Shown here piece after piece: positions 32,277 through 39,176 of a stretch of DNA of 39,176 nt. This stretch comes from Oceanospirillaceae bacterium. Its GTDB lineage: Bacteria > Pseudomonadota > Gammaproteobacteria > Pseudomonadales > Balneatricaceae. Each line of letters starts with the position of its first letter. The first letter of the stretch is position 1. A program made the translations under genes and the position numbers. The stretch covers positions 1 through 39,176 of the forward strand of contig JABGSN010000035.1 in the NCBI GenBank assembly GCA_018647765.1, read 5' to 3'. The notes beneath the pieces are model-generated. The model worked only from the letters and a program-made list of their open reading frames with translations, was not told the origin of the DNA and searched no databases.

Positions 32277-33835
32277 CGACTTAAACTGTAGAGCGCCCAA
32301 AATTCATCCACTCGCGCTCCGTCGTAGTGATCGGTATATTCTGCTGGCAGCAATTGCAGGTCTCCATGGGTGGCTGGATGACAAATAATTTCTGTAGGCT
32401 GGTGTATTTTGCACAATGTTTTTTGCCATTGGTTACGTAATATAAACTGCTTACGCCCAGGGTACTTAAACGGCATATAAGACAAATCCGCCCTTTGTAC
32501 CGCACCTTTTGCCCGCAGAGAAAACCAACACAATAAAAACTGTGGCTTACCCAACAACCCCCAGTCCAGCACTAAACGGGTGTGGCCCACACCTAGCGCC
32601 TTTGCCGGTGCGGCAATACGCTCAATAATACCCGGCAACAAATGCACATGGTGATGGGAATCAAAGTAGCTTAAAGCCACACCCAGCTGTTGTAAGGCCC
32701 TCACCTGTAACGAAAATTCTACTTCAATGTCGTTTAATAACGCAGGTGATAACTTGCGACAGCCAAACCAACTTTGTTTAATCAAATATAACAATGGCCG
32801 TGTTTGCCCTAGCCCTTGGGCAGTGTGCTGGCCCGTGGTTTGGCCTAGTAGCTCACCGTTAGTCAGGTTAAAGTGCAGCCCAAGTTGAATGCCCTGCACC
32901 GCCATTAATTCGTCCAACAAGTAATGTTTGTGCAGGCTATTCGCCATGATCGATACGCGTTTTATGACTCCCAGCTGCGCCAACTTAAGCATGCCTTCGT
33001 TAACCGCTGGGGATATACCCCAATCGTCGGAGGTGATTTGTAAACGCTGATTCTGAATCACCGTTAACGGCGTGCGTGGCTCATACTCTCCACGCCTTTG
33101 TTTGTGTTTTAGATGCAATAAAGACTTAACAGAACGCACCAACTCACCACCAAGGTGCAAGGTAGATTGATCATGATCGTGCATTAGGGTCACGGGGATA
33201 GAGGTGACTTTGTCGCCATGTCCTTGGGCCAACAAAAACATTTCGACGTCATAGGAGAACCCATGACAGGTAAGGTGACAAAACAGTCTAGTCGCAAACT
33301 CCCTCGTCATAAGCTTAATGCCACATTGAGTGTCGGATTGTTTGATACCAAACATCAACCTAACGGCACGGTTATAAAGCAAACCAAAAACATGGCGTTT
33401 AAATAGAGAGGGCAGCAGCTTGGTGGGTAAATGAACACGGCTTGATGCTAAACGGCGATTGCCCACCACTAAGCTAGCGCCGTTACCCAACGCCTCTTGG
33501 GCTTGGCTGAGAAAGGCTAAATCAAAAGGCAGGTCTGCATCAATAAAGGCAATAGCACTGTACTGAGTTTTTAGAAACGCCGATTGTAATGCCGCGCCTT
33601 TGCCTAGGGGCGCCAAATGCTGATGCAGCACCACACGCTGATCATGGGCAAACTTAGCCTCTAACAGAGCGTGGGTTTTTTCAACTTCACCCAGCTCACC
33701 ATTAACACAAATAACCACCTCAAACTCACCCTGCCAGTGGGCCTGCAAATAGTCCAGCAACACCTCTACCTTGTGCAAGATAAACGTGCCACTGGCTTTG
33801 GCAGGAATTATGATAGATAAGTCTTGGTTAGGCAT
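32273..33835 (-). CDS. GT2 glycosyltransferase fused to YdjC/ChbG-type carbohydrate deacetylase
   Basis: The 520-residue protein joins two enzymes. Residues 1 to about 245 are a GT-A glycosyltransferase of the dolichyl/polyprenyl-phosphate type: SIIIPAKASGTF, APLGKGAALQSAF, FIDADLPFD as the metal-binding DxD region, and SDTQCGIKLMTREFA. From about 265 onwards it is a YdjC domain, with LQITSDDWGISPAVNEG, LGLHFNLTNGELL, YFDSHHHVHLLPG and ICHPATHGD as metal and catalytic motifs. YdjC enzymes deacetylate N-acetyl sugars. No membrane helices are evident. It lies 74 bases after betA on the same strand, so it may be read from the bet operon or from its own promoter. The pairing with choline oxidation is unexplained; a glycolipid modification role is the simplest guess. 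Confidence 0.85.
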   Translation of the reverse strand: MPNQDLSIIIPAKASGTFILHKVEVLLDYLQAHWQGEFEVVICVNGELGEVEKTHALLEAKFAHDQRVVLHQHLAPLGKGAALQSAFLKTQYSAIAFIDADLPFDLAFLSQAQEALGNGASLVVGNRRLASSRVHLPTKLLPSLFKRHVFGLLYNRAVRLMFGIKQSDTQCGIKLMTREFATRLFCHLTCHGFSYDVEMFLLAQGHGDKVTSIPVTLMHDHDQSTLHLGGELVRSVKSLLHLKHKQRRGEYEPRTPLTVIQNQRLQITSDDWGISPAVNEGMLKLAQLGVIKRVSIMANSLHKHYLLDELMAVQGIQLGLHFNLTNGELLGQTTGQHTAQGLGQTRPLLYLIKQSWFGCRKLSPALLNDIEVEFSLQVRALQQLGVALSYFDSHHHVHLLPGIIERIAAPAKALGVGHTRLVLDWGLLGKPQFLLCWFSLRAKGAVQRADLSYMPFKYPGRKQFILRNQWQKTLCKIHQPTEIICHPATHGDLQLLPAEYTDHYDGARVDEFWALYSLSR

Positions 33836-33909
33836 AGCGCCCCAGGTATCTCGTGGGTTAAGCAGAGCTGGTTATTGTAATGCAACCAGCCCCTCCCTGT
33901 CGTGGCTTA

Positions 33910-35601
33910 TTAACTCAATGGCCGATTTGCTGTGCCGGTGCGTTGCGTGTTCTGCCAATCTTCGGCTATCCAGACCTTGACGGTAGCAGGTGCCAACGGT
34001 GTTTTACCTAAAATTAAGTCAGCCGCTTTTTCAGCCACCATGATGGTGGGCGCATTTAAGTTGCCATTGGTAATCACCGGGAAGACAGACGAGTCCACAA
34101 CGCGCAATCCACTGACCCCGCGCACCTTGCATTGACTATCGAGCACCGCCATCGCATCGTCGTCTGCTCCAATTTTGCAGGTACACGAAGGGTGGTAGGC
34201 GCTTTCTACATTTTGCTTAACCCATGCATCAATCTCATCATCAGTTTGAACCTTAGCCCCTGGTTGAATTTCTTCACCCTTAAACGGGTCTAAGGCAGGC
34301 TGATTGAGTAATTCGCGGGTGAGGCGGATACAGTCGCGCCAGTCTTGTTTGTCTTGTTCGGTACTGATGTAGTTAAACACAATCTCTGGCGCATCACTGG
34401 CCTTGTTAGAGGTGATACGGATGTGACCACGGCTGCTGGGTTTATTAGGCCCCACATGCACTTGATAACCATGGCCATCAAAGGCTGCATTACCATCATA
34501 ACGCATAGCGGCTGGCAAAAAGTGGTACTGAATATTGGGCCATTTGAGGCCTGCTCGAGATCGAATAAAACCACAGGATTCAAAGTGGTTGGTGGCGCCT
34601 AAACCTGTTTTGGTAAGCACCCACCGGGCGCCGATTAAACCCATGTTAAAATAATCGAGTTTACTATTAAGGCTGATGGGCTGCTTGCACCGGTACTGGA
34701 AGTACACTTCTAAGTGGTCTTGTAAGTTTTCGCCCACACCCGGCAAATCGTGCAGTACAGGCACTCCAGCATGTTCCAGCACTTGCGCTGGCCCCACGCC
34801 AGACAGCTGTAATAATTGTGGCGAACCCACAGAGCCTGCACTAAGGATGACTTCTTTTTGGGCACACACTTGCTTTAACTGCCCCCCTTGAAGGTACTCA
34901 ATACCCGTGGCCTGCTTACCATTAAACAAAACCTTTTGTGCGATAACGCGCTTCATTAAGGTAAGGTTTGGGCGCTTAAGGGCACGGCGTAAATGCGCAT
35001 TGCTGGTGCTGGCTCGAACGCCATTTTTTACCGTCATATGCATGGCTCCAAAACCTTCTTGTTGCTCGCCATTAAAGTCTTTGGTGTATGGGTACCCGGC
35101 TTGGGTACCGGCATCAATAAAGGCCTGATACAAAGGGTTCATGGTCATATTGTTGCCACCGCAAGTGCCTACAGGGCCATCACCACCGCGGTACTCATCT
35201 GCACCACCCTGCCAAGTTTCAGACTGCTTAAAATACGGTAAACAATCGGCATAATTCCACCCCGTAGCCCCTTGTTCTTGCCATTGTTCGTAGTCCTGCG
35301 CGTGACCGCGTACATATACCATGCCGTTAATCGACGATGATCCACCTAGTACTTTGCCTCGCGGGCAATGCATTTCGCGGCCATCAAGCCCAGCTTCGGC
35401 TTGACTATGAAACTGCCAAGCGTACTTTTCTGTATTCATTGGGTAAGACAAGGCGGTAGGCATTTGAATAAAAATACTTTTGTCGGTTCCACCGGTTTCT
35501 AATAATAAAACCTGATGCTCGCCACTTTCGGTTAAACGGTTGGCCAACACACAACCTGCAGAACCTGCGCCTACAATAATGAAGTCGTATTTTTTGCTCA
35601 T
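33910..35601 (-). CDS. betA: Choline dehydrogenase
   Basis: The 563-residue GMC oxidoreductase oxidises choline to betaine aldehyde at the membrane. The FAD motif is [19 protein letters not shown] at the N-terminus; GMC signature 1 is [18 protein letters not shown] and signature 2 is [16 protein letters not shown]. The active-site His is in [10 protein letters not shown], followed by the C-terminal [13 protein letters not shown]. Length matches E. coli BetA (556). It starts 12 bases after the betB stop in the order betB-betA. Together the two convert choline to glycine betaine for osmoprotection or catabolism. Confidence 0.94.
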   Translation of the reverse strand: MSKKYDFIIVGAGSAGCVLANRLTESGEHQVLLLETGGTDKSIFIQMPTALSYPMNTEKYAWQFHSQAEAGLDGREMHCPRGKVLGGSSSINGMVYVRGHAQDYEQWQEQGATGWNYADCLPYFKQSETWQGGADEYRGGDGPVGTCGGNNMTMNPLYQAFIDAGTQAGYPYTKDFNGEQQEGFGAMHMTVKNGVRASTSNAHLRRALKRPNLTLMKRVIAQKVLFNGKQATGIEYLQGGQLKQVCAQKEVILSAGSVGSPQLLQLSGVGPAQVLEHAGVPVLHDLPGVGENLQDHLEVYFQYRCKQPISLNSKLDYFNMGLIGARWVLTKTGLGATNHFESCGFIRSRAGLKWPNIQYHFLPAAMRYDGNAAFDGHGYQVHVGPNKPSSRGHIRITSNKASDAPEIVFNYISTEQDKQDWRDCIRLTRELLNQPALDPFKGEEIQPGAKVQTDDEIDAWVKQNVESAYHPSCTCKIGADDDAMAVLDSQCKVRGVSGLRVVDSSVFPVITNGNLNAPTIMVAEKAADLILGKTPLAPATVKVWIAEDWQNTQRTGTANRPLS

Positions 35602-35613
35602 GAGATGGTCGCC

Positions 35614-37071
35614 TTAATATGGAGATTCTAAATCGTCTAAACGTACAAATACGCTTTTCACTTGGGTGTAGTGATGCAATGTTTCTGGGCCATTTTCACG
35701 GCCTATGCCCGACTGTTTGTACCCCCCCACCGGCATTTCTGCTGGCGAATCACCCCAACTATTAATCCAACAAATACCCGCTTGCATCTGGTTAATCACC
35801 CGATGAGCGCGACTAATATCTTGGCTAAACACACCTGCTGCAAGGCCATAGTCGGTGGCATTAGCCCGCGCAATGGCTTCGTCTTCATCAGTGAATTTAA
35901 GCACCGACATCACTGGCCCAAAAATTTCCTCTTGCACATGCACCATGTCGTCGCTGCAATCGGCAAATACCGTTGGCTCAACAAAATAGCCGTGTTTGGT
36001 GGCTGCACTCTCATGGCGCCCGCCACCACAAATTAAACGCGCCGAGGTTTGTTTGGCACCGTCGATATAACCCAACACTTTTTGCATGTGTTGCTGGCTA
36101 ATTAAGGCCCCCATTTGAGTGTCTAAGTTCAAAGGGTCACCCAATACAATGGCTTCTGCCCGCGCCTTAACCTTAGCGATAAATTCATCATAAACACCGG
36201 CCTGTACAAATACGCGGGTGCCATTGGTGCACACCTCGCCCTGGGTGTAAAAGTTAGCCAACATGGCACCGGCAACGGCGTTGTCGAGCTTGGCATCATC
36301 AAATACCAACATAGGTGATTTACCACCTAACTCCATAGTGACTTGTTTTAAGTTTGAAGCAGAGTCGGCCATTATTTTTTTGCCGGTACCGGACTCGCCG
36401 GTAAAAGACACTTTGGCAATGTCGGCGTGAGCAGTGAGCATTTGCCCTACTCGGTAATCGCCTTGCACCACATTGAACACGCCATCGGGCAGGCCCGCTT
36501 CGGTAAATATTTCAGCCAACTTCATCACACTTAACGGTGTCTCTTCAGACGGCTTAAACACCATGGCGTTGCCTGCAGCCAAGCATGGCCCAGCTTTCCA
36601 GCAAGCAATTTGAATCGGGTAATTCCACGCACCAATGCCTGCACACACACCTAAAGGCTCGCGGCGAGACATAAAGAAGCTGTGAGCATCCAAGTCTTGT
36701 TGGGTGCCTTGCATGCCACAAATTAAACCGGCGTAATATTCAATAACATCGGCCCCAGAGGCAATATCGACACAATTAGCTTCCTGTAACGGCTTACCTG
36801 TGTCACGTACTTCCAACTCGGCCAGCTCATCATTGCGATCACGCAATAACTGCGCAGCACGCCGCAAAATGCGCGACCGCTCCACCGGTACCATCGCTGA
36901 CCATAGGGCGAACCCCGCCTGCGCATTAGCCACGGCTAGATTCACATCAGCCTGACTGGCTTGATCAATGGTGGCCAAGGGCTCACCTAAGGCAGGGTTA
37001 ATACTGGTGAAGGTTTCACCCGAAGTGGCCCCTTGATGAGAGCCGTTTATATAAAGCTGGGTATGTTGCAT
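35614..37071 (-). CDS. betB: Betaine aldehyde dehydrogenase
   Basis: The 485-residue aldehyde dehydrogenase oxidises betaine aldehyde to glycine betaine with NAD(P). Landmarks are [21 protein letters not shown] (Rossmann start), [13 protein letters not shown], the Glu in [13 protein letters not shown] and the nucleophilic Cys in [13 protein letters not shown], which is the BetB form of the motif. The C-terminus has [22 protein letters not shown], typical of BetB. It is the first gene of betB-betA. A candidate BetI site lies 28 bases before its ATG; no strong Shine-Dalgarno is visible. Confidence 0.94.
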   Translation of the reverse strand: MQHTQLYINGSHQGATSGETFTSINPALGEPLATIDQASQADVNLAVANAQAGFALWSAMVPVERSRILRRAAQLLRDRNDELAELEVRDTGKPLQEANCVDIASGADVIEYYAGLICGMQGTQQDLDAHSFFMSRREPLGVCAGIGAWNYPIQIACWKAGPCLAAGNAMVFKPSEETPLSVMKLAEIFTEAGLPDGVFNVVQGDYRVGQMLTAHADIAKVSFTGESGTGKKIMADSASNLKQVTMELGGKSPMLVFDDAKLDNAVAGAMLANFYTQGEVCTNGTRVFVQAGVYDEFIAKVKARAEAIVLGDPLNLDTQMGALISQQHMQKVLGYIDGAKQTSARLICGGGRHESAATKHGYFVEPTVFADCSDDMVHVQEEIFGPVMSVLKFTDEDEAIARANATDYGLAAGVFSQDISRAHRVINQMQAGICWINSWGDSPAEMPVGGYKQSGIGRENGPETLHHYTQVKSVFVRLDDLESPY

Positions 37072-37098
37072 AGGGCGTGACCAAGAAATAAATTCTAT

Positions 37099-37114
37099 TA
37101 TTGAATGAATGTTC
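37099..37114. promoter_or_regulatory. Candidate BetI site upstream of betB
   Basis: TATTGA-ATGAA-TGTTC lies 28 bases before the betB start. The surrounding bases extend a partial dyad (TTATTGAA opposite TTCGATAA). The same spaced word occurs upstream of SMR-betI at 31301-31316. It overlaps the region where the betB promoter should be, as expected for a repressor site. Confidence 0.5.
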
Positions 37115-37145
37115 GATAAAGATTTTACACCATGGTTTTAGTACT

Positions 37146-37157
37146 AGTCAATTGACT
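37146..37157. promoter_or_regulatory. Perfect 12-base palindrome between betB and the EEP gene
   Basis: AGTCAATTGACT is a perfect palindrome in the divergent gap between betB and the phosphodiesterase gene. It may be a second operator, but 12-base palindromes can arise by chance in a window of this size. Confidence 0.25.
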
Positions 37158-37260
37158 CACACAAGCAGTCTAGACGAATGACTATTATGCCAAGTACACT
37201 AACCTCTTGTGGCCTCGGGTCAGCTCGCGGCAACTACCTACCCAACTTAGTGAGAATAAT

Positions 37261-38349
37261 ATGGCTAGCTTATTAGTAAAAACCATCAAATGGACCCTGT
37301 TGATATTGCTGGGGTTGGGAGTTGCCTTAGCCCTTTTAATTTGGAGCATTACCTTCCACCCCCCGGCATTACAGGCGGAGCCTGTGGTTAACCAACCTGG
37401 CTCACCGACCTTGGAGTCAGGGCAAGAGGTCAAGGTACTCAGCTGGAACCTGCAGTATATGTCGGGTAAAAATTACGAGTTTTGGTATGACCACATCGAT
37501 GGTAATGGTCCCGACATTAGGGCCAGTAAAGAAGACATCAGCACCACCTTTAACCAGGTGGCCGAGTTAATTATTGCGCAAAACCCAGACGTTATTTTAC
37601 TTCAGGAACTACACGACAACGCCAAACGTACGGATTACGAAGACCAACTGCAACGCTTGCTCACCCTGCTGCCCGCAGAATACAGCAACTATAGCGAAAG
37701 CTTTTATTGGCAAGCCGATTTTGTGCCTTTACCTCAAATTATGGGTTCTGTGGGTATGAAACTGGCCATTATTTCAAAATATAAATTAGGCTCTGCCCTA
37801 CGCCACCAATTGGCAACTATTAAGGCCGACCCCGTCACCGATCAGTTTAATTTCCGCCGTGCCATTCAAGAAGTTGCTTTGCCGGTAGCCGATGGCAGCA
37901 AGTTGAGCCTGATGAACACTCACTTTGACGCCTTTGCCCAAGGTTCAGACACCATGCAACAACAAGTAGCCTACATGGAGCAGTTGCTAGCTGTGAAAAA
38001 TGCCAATGGCGAAGCGTGGGTGATTGCAGGTGATTTAAACCTATTACCACCCGGGCAATATGACCTCATGGATGAAGATGCCAAGGGTTACTACCAGCCT
38101 ACAAGTGAACTTGAGCGTATCTATGAGCAATTTAAGGTAATCCCCACCATCGCACAGGCCAACGGTGCAAATGCCAAACGCTGGTTTACCCACTTCCCTA
38201 ACCGTAAGGAAATTGCAGGTCCAGACCGCACCATCGATTTTTTTGTTCATAGCGACCATTTACAAGTAGCAGGCGCGCAAGTGATACAACAAAACACTTG
38301 GCACATTTCTGATCACTTACCGATGATTATGACTCTCACATTACCCTAA
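37261..38349 (+). CDS. Membrane-anchored endonuclease/exonuclease/phosphatase (EEP) family protein
   Basis: The 362-residue protein has one N-terminal membrane helix (about residues 6-30, LLILLGLGVALALLIWSITF) and then an EEP fold (about 58-360). Catalytic blocks are VLSWNLQYM, PDVILLQELHD (metal Glu), MNTHFDAFAQGSD, IAGDLNLLPPG (Asp-x-Asn), GPDRTIDFFV and the terminal SDHLPM with the catalytic Asp-His. Family members act on phosphodiesters, including DNA, RNA or phosphoinositides and sphingolipids. The membrane anchor points to a periplasmic enzyme, perhaps acting on lipid headgroups. I chose the ATG at 37261 over an upstream GTG at 37207, which would add 18 unlike residues. It is divergent from betB, and release of choline from lipids would fit the neighbourhood, though only as inference. 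Confidence 0.85.
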   Translation: MASLLVKTIKWTLLILLGLGVALALLIWSITFHPPALQAEPVVNQPGSPTLESGQEVKVLSWNLQYMSGKNYEFWYDHIDGNGPDIRASKEDISTTFNQVAELIIAQNPDVILLQELHDNAKRTDYEDQLQRLLTLLPAEYSNYSESFYWQADFVPLPQIMGSVGMKLAIISKYKLGSALRHQLATIKADPVTDQFNFRRAIQEVALPVADGSKLSLMNTHFDAFAQGSDTMQQQVAYMEQLLAVKNANGEAWVIAGDLNLLPPGQYDLMDEDAKGYYQPTSELERIYEQFKVIPTIAQANGANAKRWFTHFPNRKEIAGPDRTIDFFVHSDHLQVAGAQVIQQNTWHISDHLPMIMTLTLP

Positions 38350-38408
38350 ACTCGGGCCCACTATGACTATGCGGTGCAAGCCGGCGTGGATATTGTCCAG
38401 GGAAAGCG

Positions 38409-38450
38409 CTCTCGTGGGATGATGCCATGGCCTTTTATCATTCACGAGAG
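38409..38450. repeat. Hairpin with perfect 8-base arms after the EEP gene
   Basis: CTCTCGTG (38409-38416) pairs with CACGAGAG (38443-38450), and inner ATGAT/ATCAT can extend the stem. GCCATGGC in the loop is itself a palindrome. There is no T-run, so an intrinsic terminator is doubtful. It may be a short repeat or an mRNA end structure. Confidence 0.4.
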
Positions 38451-38509
38451 TAACTAGGAGACAAACCCAACTAAGGACAAAGGCCATATAAACTGCTATA
38501 TTGCGCGCC

Positions 38510-38779
38510 ATGGAACAGTCTGAACTCTTTGAAGCCCCCAGCCCCTGTATTGGGGTGTGCGAAAATAGCCCCAAGGGTTATTGCAAGGGCTGCATGCGCT
38601 CGCGGGGTGAGCGTTTTGAGTGGCATAATATGAGCACTGGGCAACAGCTTCAAGTGATGAAACTATGTACGCGACGCTACCAGCGAATGTTGGAGCGCAA
38701 ACAAGCTCGAGACAAGGGCGATGTTAATCTAGAGCTTAATTTTGCCGAACCCCAATCACCTCAAACGGACTTACTGTAA
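38510..38779 (+). CDS. DUF1289 family small protein
   Basis: The 89-residue protein has the DUF1289 signature SPCIGVCENSPKGYCKGCMR, four Cys (C-x3-C-x7-C-x2-C) near the N-terminus likely to bind a metal or Fe-S cluster, followed by a helical stretch with W and R-x2-M (EWHNMSTGQQLQVMKLC). The function of the family is unknown. The ATG at 38510 is preferred to an in-frame TTG at 38501. It converges on recJ with nine bases between the stop codons. Confidence 0.87.
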   Translation: MEQSELFEAPSPCIGVCENSPKGYCKGCMRSRGERFEWHNMSTGQQLQVMKLCTRRYQRMLERKQARDKGDVNLELNFAEPQSPQTDLL

Positions 38780-38788
38780 GCCCGCGAA

Positions 38789-39176
38789 CTAAAGTACCGG
38801 GCTAATGTGCTGCACCATCAACTGCAGGCTTTGACGGCCACGAAATTCATTCACATCTAAACGGTAAACCAAGTCGGCTTGGTCACCACTATTAGGCCAA
38901 AGGATTGTATCTACGTTAAAACAGATGGCATCAATCAGTTCGCCTGTTTGCGCGTGAGCCAATACCAGTTTCAAGTGTTTTTCGCCCACAATTCGCTGCT
39001 GTACCAGCATAAAGCGCCCATGGAAGGTGGGCTCTTCGAACCCTTGCCCCCAAGGCCCAGCTTGTTGCAATACAAAGGCCTGGTTCAGCGTTAGCTCATG
39101 GGCAGCCAGTTCACCGTCGGAACGCCACTCTTGGGCCAACAACGCTTCTGGCAGGTGTGCTTCTGCGTAGGCATTG
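38789..39176 (-). CDS. recJ: RecJ single-strand-specific exonuclease, C-terminal part (cut by window edge)
   Basis: The open frame runs off the right end of the window. The visible 129 or so residues end the protein: SDGELAAHELTLNQAFVLQQ, then AGPWGQGFEEPTFHGRF, then LVQQRIVGEKHLKLVLAH and VDTILWPNS, LVYRLDVNEFRGRQSLQLMV. This is the OB-fold tail of RecJ, the 5'-3' exonuclease acting in recombination and mismatch repair. The catalytic DHH domain lies outside. An in-frame Met at 39142 is internal, not a start. Confidence 0.88.
   Translation of the reverse strand, partial: NAYAEAHLPEALLAQEWRSDGELAAHELTLNQAFVLQQAGPWGQGFEEPTFHGRFMLVQQRIVGEKHLKLVLAHAQTGELIDAICFNVDTILWPNSGDQADLVYRLDVNEFRGRQSLQLMVQHISPVL

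Noticed and set aside
38350-38460. In-frame open stretch of about 35 codons after the EEP stop codon
   Set aside because: The EEP domain is complete at its stop (SDHLPM followed by a short strand), and the extra residues match nothing known and cover the hairpin.
38341-38574. 77-residue frame on the minus strand
   Set aside because: It lies over the hairpin and the start of the DUF1289 gene, has no recognisable domain and no context as a gene.
1-39176. CRISPR array, prophage, integron or IS element
   Set aside because: No regularly spaced repeats, no phage structural or integrase genes and no transposase were seen.

Overview
The window looks like a chromosomal segment of a marine gammaproteobacterium, probably from the Oceanospirillales/Alteromonadales area. 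The basis is a long (491-residue) class II ketol-acid reductoisomerase with a divergent ilvY, a ModF-type ABC protein, betI/betA/betB, a RecJ C-terminus, and several genes for marine osmolytes. Lineage is an inference from gene content, not from a marker gene. I see no rRNA, tRNA, CRISPR, prophage or transposase.

Layout. (1) 1-501: two truncated gene remnants joined back to back, the middle of an L-carnitine dehydrogenase and the C-terminus of a DNA photolyase. (2) 708-4958: a molybdenum-hydroxylase cassette (XdhC, IorB-like, IorA-like, MocA-like). (3) 5313-6850: an unrecognised multi-pass membrane protein, divergent from a DUF2141 protein. (4) 7034-14008: a minus-strand operon for dimethylglycine/sarcosine dehydrogenase-like, MttB-family methyltransferase, FrhB-like Fe-S flavoprotein and HutD-like cupin, with a divergent GcvA-type LysR regulator; a short [2Fe-2S] BFD-domain remnant follows. 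(5) 14269-21967: a plus-strand operon of three EamA transporters and an amidase, a minus-strand pair (enolase-superfamily dehydratase/epimerase, MDR oxidoreductase) and a divergent MFS carrier. (6) 21973-22754: a GNAT/DUF1778 toxin-antitoxin pair. (7) 22928-27179: a DddQ-like cupin with the full DMSP-lyase residue pattern, then a TetR/threonine-aldolase/amidotransferase operon divergent from a Rieske oxygenase, with two matching palindromes between them. (8) 27154-31264: ilvY/ilvC, a palindromic interspersed repeat and modF. (9) 31357-37071: SMR transporter-betI on the plus strand facing betB-betA-glycosyltransferase/YdjC fusion on the minus strand. (10) 37261-39176: a membrane-anchored EEP phosphodiesterase, a DUF1289 protein and the end of recJ.

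How the genes may work together. BetA and BetB convert choline to glycine betaine. The MttB-family enzyme or the Glu-type Rieske oxygenase could remove the first methyl group, and the FAD/GcvT-domain enzyme could take dimethylglycine or sarcosine toward glycine with transfer of C1 units to tetrahydrofolate. With the DddQ-like cupin, the hydroxyproline-type enolase-superfamily enzyme and the broken carnitine dehydrogenase, the window reads as an island for methylated osmolytes. The most interesting points are the MttB/FrhB/DMGDH operon without a corrinoid partner, the DddQ-like lyase, the TetR/Rieske/aldolase/GATase unit with twin operators, a shared motif upstream of the two bet transcription units, and the GT2-YdjC fusion.
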